This document shows, in pieces, positions 59,792-64,000 of a stretch of DNA of 64,000 bases. Both the position numbers and the translations under genes were made by a program. The notes beneath the pieces were generated by a model. The model had not been told where the DNA came from and did not search any database. It was given only the letters and a program-made list of their open reading frames with translations. The DNA is from Ancylobacter crimeensis (GTDB lineage: Bacteria > Pseudomonadota > Alphaproteobacteria > Rhizobiales > Xanthobacteraceae): assembly GCF_023016805.1 (NCBI RefSeq), contig NZ_JALKCH010000002.1, positions 1-64,000 of the forward strand. Direction: 5' to 3'. Numbering within the stretch: the first letter of the stretch is position 1; every line of letters begins with the position of its first letter.

Positions 59792-60712
59792 ATGGTTCGT
59801 TATACGCTCCGCCAATGCACCTATTTCCGTGCCATCGCCGAGCATGGCGGCATCGCGCAGGCGGCACGCGCGCTCAACATCTCCCAACCCTCGGTCGCTC
59901 AGGCTCTCGACAAGCTGGAGAGCATCACCGGCCTCACGCTGTTCGATCGGCATCACGCGCGGGGGCTTACACTCACGCTTCAGGGGCGCGTATTTCTGGA
60001 GCATGTGACCCGCCTCGATCAGCAGGCCCAGCAGGTTGAGCGAGAGGCCTTGGCGCTGGCCGCGGAAGCAGCGGGGGAGATTCGGCTCGGGGTATTCTGG
60101 ACACTCTCTCCTTTTTACGCAGCGGGCCTCATCCGCGCCTTCGCGGACATTGCTCCGGGAGTCATCGTCCGGCAGAGAGAGATGTCGCTCACCGATCTGG
60201 CCGACGCGCTCAGGGAGGGTTCGATCGATCTCGCCCTGACCTATGACCGCGGAGCGGAACCTGACGGGCTGGCCTTCGTCGAGCTCGCTGTACTCCGGCC
60301 CATGATCGTACTCGCTGCCGATCATCCGCTTGCGAGCCGCCGCTCGATCAATCTCTCGGATCTCGCCACAGAATCCTATGTCATGCTCGATGGACCGGGA
60401 AGCCGCAGCTATTTCGAGGGTTTGCTGGCAGAGATCGGCATCAACCCGCATATTTCGTACGTCTCCACCTCGCTGGAAGCTGTCAGGAGTGCGGTTGCGG
60501 CCGGCTTCGGATTCACGCTGCTGGTGATGCGGCCTCCGTCATCTCTCACATACGACGGAGGCCGGGTGAAAACCCTGAGGATCGACAACGAGGTGCGCCC
60601 GCTACGTGTCGTGCTCGCTTCGCGCGACGGTGCCCATCGAGGGTTGATACTTAGGCGTTTCGCCGAGCATGCCGTAAGATACTTCGCGGCTCTCAAGGAG
60701 CCGGCGTCCTAG
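59792..60712 (+). CDS. LysR family transcriptional regulator
   Basis: A protein of about 306 residues: helix-turn-helix at 3-60 (YTLRQCTYFRAIAEHGGIAQ; LNISQPSVAQALDKLESITG) and an effector-binding domain after residue 90. I chose ATG 59792, which is the normal distance from the helix-turn-helix; an in-frame TTG lies seven codons upstream. It is divergent from the Rieske operon, its likely target, and it resembles the LysR protein at 9079. Confidence 0.9.
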   Translation: MVRYTLRQCTYFRAIAEHGGIAQAARALNISQPSVAQALDKLESITGLTLFDRHHARGLTLTLQGRVFLEHVTRLDQQAQQVEREALALAAEAAGEIRLGVFWTLSPFYAAGLIRAFADIAPGVIVRQREMSLTDLADALREGSIDLALTYDRGAEPDGLAFVELAVLRPMIVLAADHPLASRRSINLSDLATESYVMLDGPGSRSYFEGLLAEIGINPHISYVSTSLEAVRSAVAAGFGFTLLVMRPPSSLTYDGGRVKTLRIDNEVRPLRVVLASRDGAHRGLILRRFAEHAVRYFAALKEPAS

Positions 60713-60875
60713 CTGTCACAGGTGACGGCCACGCCGCCGTATCCTCTCGTCCATCACAGTGCCGCTCCGAGGTGGCGACGCTCCATTTCGCTGAAAAGCT
60801 TGCTGAGGTCGCTCATTCGATCGAGGCGTGGTCGCGTGCGGAACCGAAGGAGGGGCACCGCTGGCGCCCCCACGT

Positions 60876-61769
60876 TCACAGGCGGTAGAAACGCTCCGCA
60901 TTGTCGTGGAACAGTTTGCGCCTGTCAGTCGCCGGGTAGTCCGCGGTGATCGCCTTGAAGGCATCGAAGATCTGGTCGTAGCTGGAGAACAGCTTGTCGA
61001 CCGGGAAGTTCGAGGCGAACATGCAACGGTCGATGCCGAAGGCGGCGATCGCCTCCTCGACATAGGGGCGGATGCTCTCGGTCGTCCAGCTCCAGTCGCC
61101 CATGCCGAGGCCCGAGATCTTGCAAGCGACATTGGGCGCTTCGGCGAGGCGGCTCATGCCCGCCTTCCACGCCGCGAAATGCTCGATGCCGTCCACCTGC
61201 ATCCCGGTGTGGTTCAGGATGATCTGGGTATCGGGAAAGGCGCGGGCGAGCTCATAGGCCTCTTCCATCTGCGGATAGTAGATTTGCAGGTCGAAGTTCA
61301 TCCCGAAGTCGCGCAGATGGTGGAAGCCAGCCCGCCACTGCGGCTCGGCGCTCACACCCGGGCGGGAGAGATAGGTCTTCACCGGATCAGGATGATAGTT
61401 CAACGACTGCCGGATGCCGCGGAAATTGGGATAGCGGCTGTGTCCTTCGAGGATGTCCCGGACATTCGCCGCGCCGAGATCGGCATAGCCGACGATGCCG
61501 TGGGGAAAGCCGTGCTGGTCTGCGACCTCCTGTAGCCAGCGGGTTTCGCCGACCGGGTCGCTGGGGTCGAAGCCGACATCCAGATGCACCGACTTCACGA
61601 CATTCTGGTTCCTGGCGTCCGCGAGGAAATCCTCGATACGGTAGTTACGGATGATCGGCGAGTAATCACCGAACACGATCGGCTTTGGCCCGTCGGTAAG
61701 CCAGGGATAATAGTGCTTGTCGAGATCCCAGAGATGGTGATGCGGATCGATGATCGGAAAGTCGTCCAT
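60876..61769 (-). CDS. Amidohydrolase family protein (amidohydrolase 2)
   Basis: A 297-residue TIM-barrel metal hydrolase. The HxH metal motif is near the N-terminus (FPIIDPHHHLWD), His in IILNHTGMQ and a late Asp in MFASNFPVDKL. It resembles lactonases of sugar or aromatic pathways such as 2-pyrone-4,6-dicarboxylate or rhamnono-lactone hydrolases. ATG 61769 is preferred over the ATG five codons upstream. It precedes nothing on its strand for 163 bp and lies 88 nt downstream of the sugar-binding-protein gene, so it may be the last gene of the transporter operon. Confidence 0.85.
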   Translation of the reverse strand: MDDFPIIDPHHHLWDLDKHYYPWLTDGPKPIVFGDYSPIIRNYRIEDFLADARNQNVVKSVHLDVGFDPSDPVGETRWLQEVADQHGFPHGIVGYADLGAANVRDILEGHSRYPNFRGIRQSLNYHPDPVKTYLSRPGVSAEPQWRAGFHHLRDFGMNFDLQIYYPQMEEAYELARAFPDTQIILNHTGMQVDGIEHFAAWKAGMSRLAEAPNVACKISGLGMGDWSWTTESIRPYVEEAIAAFGIDRCMFASNFPVDKLFSSYDQIFDAFKAITADYPATDRRKLFHDNAERFYRL

Positions 61770-61857
61770 GGGGGCACCCCGCAAGCGCAGACAGCAATAA
61801 TGGCCGGCAATGGAAGCTCCGGGCGTACCCGCTGCAGGCGCCCGGAGCTGCGTCTGG

Positions 61858-62847
61858 TCAGTAGAGGCCGGCGGCCGGCGGATAGACCCGCTTCAGCTTC
61901 GCCTGCGCCGCCGCGCTATCAATGTCCTTCGAGGTGACCAGCGGCTCGGCGAGCGGAAGGTCCTTGGTCACCGCAGCACCGGTCAGGGCGTTGTGGACCT
62001 GCTGTACCGCCTCGATGCCCTGTCCGCCGGCTTCCTGCAGGAACAGGCCCTGGATGACGCCGTCGCGCAGCAGCTTCACCGTGGTCGGGCTGCCATCGGC
62101 GGTCGCGACGCCGATCTTGCCGACAAGGCCCCGCGTCTGCAGCACCTTTGCGGCACCGGTGGCAGCCTCGTCATACATGCCGTAGATCGCCTTCACGTCC
62201 GGATGGGCGGTGAGCAGGTCATTGGCCTGGTCCACCGCCTCGCGCACGGTCAGGCCCTTGGTCTGCAGAACCTGCACCAGTTCGCACCCGTCGGCGGCGA
62301 AGGATTCCTTCGCTCCCTTGAGGTATTTCTGGGCATTCTCGCGGTCCTGCGGCAGCGAGAGCATGCCGACCTGGCTGCCGCCCCGCTCTTTGGCCAATGC
62401 GCAGACGAAGCTGCCTTCCGCCTTGCCGGCCTCGTAATTGTTCGCGGTCACCGCAGAGGTGTAGTCGGTTTCGCCGGGCTGCGGGCCGATGCCGGTGAAG
62501 GCGATCGGGATGTTCTTCTCCTTCAGCAGCCGCAGCACCGGCGGGGTGCTGGTCGAGCTGACGGGACCCATGACGATCGCGTCGACGCCGCGGGTGATGG
62601 CGGTACGCACATTGGTCATCTGGTCGACCGGGGAATTGTGCGAGTCCATCTCGATATAGTCCATGCCGAGCTCGGCGGCCTTGGTCTTGGCGCCATAGGC
62701 GACCCACTGCCAGTAGGAGATGTCGAGCGAGGGCGCGATATAGGCCACCGTCAGCTTCTTGGCCTCGGCCGTGCCGCTGCTGGCGGTTGCTGCGCCGAGC
62801 GCCAGTGCGGCAGCCGCGACGAGACCGAGGGTCTTCATCCTGGACAT
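61858..62847 (-). CDS. Sugar ABC transporter substrate-binding protein (RbsB-like)
   Basis: A 329-residue periplasmic binding protein. The signal peptide is [20 protein letters not shown] with cleavage near TAEAK. The mature part matches the ribose/galactose-type family ([51 protein letters not shown]). A GGAGGAA site lies 5 nt before the ATG at 62847. The order is permease then binding protein. The ligand may be a sugar or polyol whose lactone is opened by the adjacent amidohydrolase. Confidence 0.9.
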   Translation of the reverse strand: MSRMKTLGLVAAAALALGAATASSGTAEAKKLTVAYIAPSLDISYWQWVAYGAKTKAAELGMDYIEMDSHNSPVDQMTNVRTAITRGVDAIVMGPVSSTSTPPVLRLLKEKNIPIAFTGIGPQPGETDYTSAVTANNYEAGKAEGSFVCALAKERGGSQVGMLSLPQDRENAQKYLKGAKESFAADGCELVQVLQTKGLTVREAVDQANDLLTAHPDVKAIYGMYDEAATGAAKVLQTRGLVGKIGVATADGSPTTVKLLRDGVIQGLFLQEAGGQGIEAVQQVHNALTGAAVTKDLPLAEPLVTSKDIDSAAAQAKLKRVYPPAAGLY

Positions 62848-62900
62848 GGTTTCCTCCGTTGGGTTCTTGTTGGTTGTGTCGTTGCCGTCCGCCGCGCGGA

Positions 62901-63911
62901 TCAGGCACGCATTTTCGTGAGCCGGTCGATCAGCACGGCGATCAGGATCACCAGGCCGGTCACCGAGCCCTGCCAGAAGCTGTTGATGCCGATGAGGTTC
63001 ACGCCGTTCTGGATCACGGTGATCATCACCGCGCCCAGCATGGCGCCGATCGCCGAGCCGGTGCCGCCGAACAGGCTCGCCCCGCCGATGACGCAGGCGG
63101 CGATGGCCTGCAGCATCATGTTCGCGCCGGATGTGGCCTCGGAATTCGAGATGTAGGACAGGCTGATGAGGCTGGCGAAGGAGGCGAAGAGGCCCGACGC
63201 GGCATAGACCCCGAAGCGCACCGCCCACACCGGGATGCCGAGCAGCCTGGCGGCCTTGTCGTTGCTGCCGATGGCATAGATCCAGCGGCCGAGCACCAGC
63301 TTGCGAAGCGCGAACTCCAGCGCCGCCACCGCGACGATGCAGAACAGTACGTAGTTGGCGAGGCCCGGCACCAGTTCGCCGCCATTGAGCCGCCAGAAAT
63401 CGGGATCGAGGATCGCGATCGAGTGGCCGTCGGTCACGACGAAGGCGAGACTGCCGCCCACCGCGAAGGTGATGAGCGTCACGACGAAGGGCGCGAGCCC
63501 GACAAAGGTTACGAGGCCGCCATTGATGGCGCCCACGACAAGTCCTACGCCGAGCGCCACGAAGCAGGCCAGCGGCCACGCCATGCCGCCCGAAAGGGCG
63601 AGGCCGGCGATCATGCCGGTGAGCGAGAAGGTGGAGCCGACCGAAAGGTCGATGCCGCTGGTCGCAATCACCAGGAAGACGCCGAGCGACATCAGGATGA
63701 GGGGCGCCGAAGCCTGCGCGATATTGGCGATGTTGCCGTAGGACAGAGCCTGCGGCGACCACAGGCTCACCACCAGCTCGATCAGTATGATGGCGACCGC
63801 GATGGCGATTTCGGTGCGGTAGCTGCGCAGCAGGCGCACGCCGAGGCTGGCACGGCGCGGCGCGTGATAGCTGTCCGCATCCCGGTGAGCGCCGGCAATG
63901 GTGTCGGTCAT
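62901..63911 (-). CDS. Sugar ABC transporter permease (RbsC-like)
   Basis: A 336-residue inner-membrane permease of the branched/ribose type with about ten hydrophobic segments ([20 protein letters not shown] is the family signature; [20 protein letters not shown] near the C-terminus). The ATG at 63911 has a GAGGA site 8 nt upstream. It is followed by the binding-protein gene 53 nt downstream. Confidence 0.92.
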   Translation of the reverse strand: MTDTIAGAHRDADSYHAPRRASLGVRLLRSYRTEIAIAVAIILIELVVSLWSPQALSYGNIANIAQASAPLILMSLGVFLVIATSGIDLSVGSTFSLTGMIAGLALSGGMAWPLACFVALGVGLVVGAINGGLVTFVGLAPFVVTLITFAVGGSLAFVVTDGHSIAILDPDFWRLNGGELVPGLANYVLFCIVAVAALEFALRKLVLGRWIYAIGSNDKAARLLGIPVWAVRFGVYAASGLFASFASLISLSYISNSEATSGANMMLQAIAACVIGGASLFGGTGSAIGAMLGAVMITVIQNGVNLIGINSFWQGSVTGLVILIAVLIDRLTKMRA

Positions 63912-63958
63912 GGTCGTATCCTCGTCTCGGGCTGGCGGCGTTCCGGCCATGTCGCGAA

Positions 63959-64000
63959 CTACGCGGCCATGCCGGTGGCGCGCGCGAGGGCCACCTCGCT
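63959..64000 (-). CDS. C-terminal end of an upstream gene, probably the sugar ABC transporter ATPase
   Basis: 13 codons ending LARATGMAA and a TAG at 63961-63959, 47 nt upstream of the permease start. In ribose-type operons the ATPase gene occupies this place and ends in a similar ALATG-type tail. The rest is outside the window. Confidence 0.4.
   Translation of the reverse strand, partial: SEVALARATGMAA

Overview
The window looks like a high-GC alphaproteobacterial chromosome, most likely Hyphomicrobiales (Xanthobacteraceae-like at a guess). The evidence is the gene content: a polyamine-type ABC catabolic operon, a transglutaminase/ATP-grasp/alpha-E cluster, an Mrp-type antiporter operon, paired Rieske oxygenases, and phage tail genes of the Rhodobacter-GTA-like type. 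Chromosomal backbone occupies about 1-23.2 kb and 51.3-64 kb. A 28-kb horizontally acquired island lies between them, from just downstream of a tRNA-Ser(GGA) gene (23081-23170) to the stop codon of the last Mrp-operon gene (51289).

Left backbone. 292-8829 (minus) is a tightly overlapping catabolic/uptake operon: two M20 amidohydrolases, DUF1028, an HpaB-type flavin hydroxylase, and a four-part spermidine/putrescine-type ABC importer. A divergent LysR gene and a class II aldolase gene (9079-10842) sit beside it. 11071-18016 (minus) carries the uncharacterised trio of transglutaminase, ATP-grasp/alpha-E and transglutaminase/DUF2126. 18241-22708 (minus) is an RND efflux pump with its lipoprotein adaptor and no outer-membrane channel gene.

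Island. The left arm has a DUF5131 gene translationally coupled to tcmP (three-Cys-motif pair), followed by a truncated DUF3883 gene. 26609-41138 (plus) is a prophage remnant. Its head genes are gone, but the tail, lysis and host-recognition module reads as complete, including a -1 frameshifting tail-chaperone gene. Two cargo cassettes on the opposite strand are embedded in the tail operon: a HEPN-like gene and a vapBC toxin-antitoxin pair. The right arm (41182-51267, minus) contains a helicase half fused to a DUF4357 tail, a WYL regulator, broken ParB/RepB/recombinase genes, an IS3 fragment, hicAB, and pieces of AlpA, TraA and a primase-polymerase. About ten sites in the island join truncated genes abruptly. 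The simplest reading is repeated internal deletion of what was once a conjugative/integrative element carrying defence genes and a prophage.

Right backbone. 51289-56953 (minus) is an Mrp-like cation/proton antiporter operon (E, F, G, B with a DUF4040 domain, C, D, second D-like) without a classical MrpA. 57355-59665 (minus) encodes two Rieske oxygenase alpha subunits with a divergent LysR gene (59792). An amidohydrolase follows (60876-61769), then a ribose-type sugar ABC importer (61858 onward) that runs off the right edge. Both LysR intergenic regions carry an inverted repeat of identical geometry (6-bp arms, 14-bp spacer).
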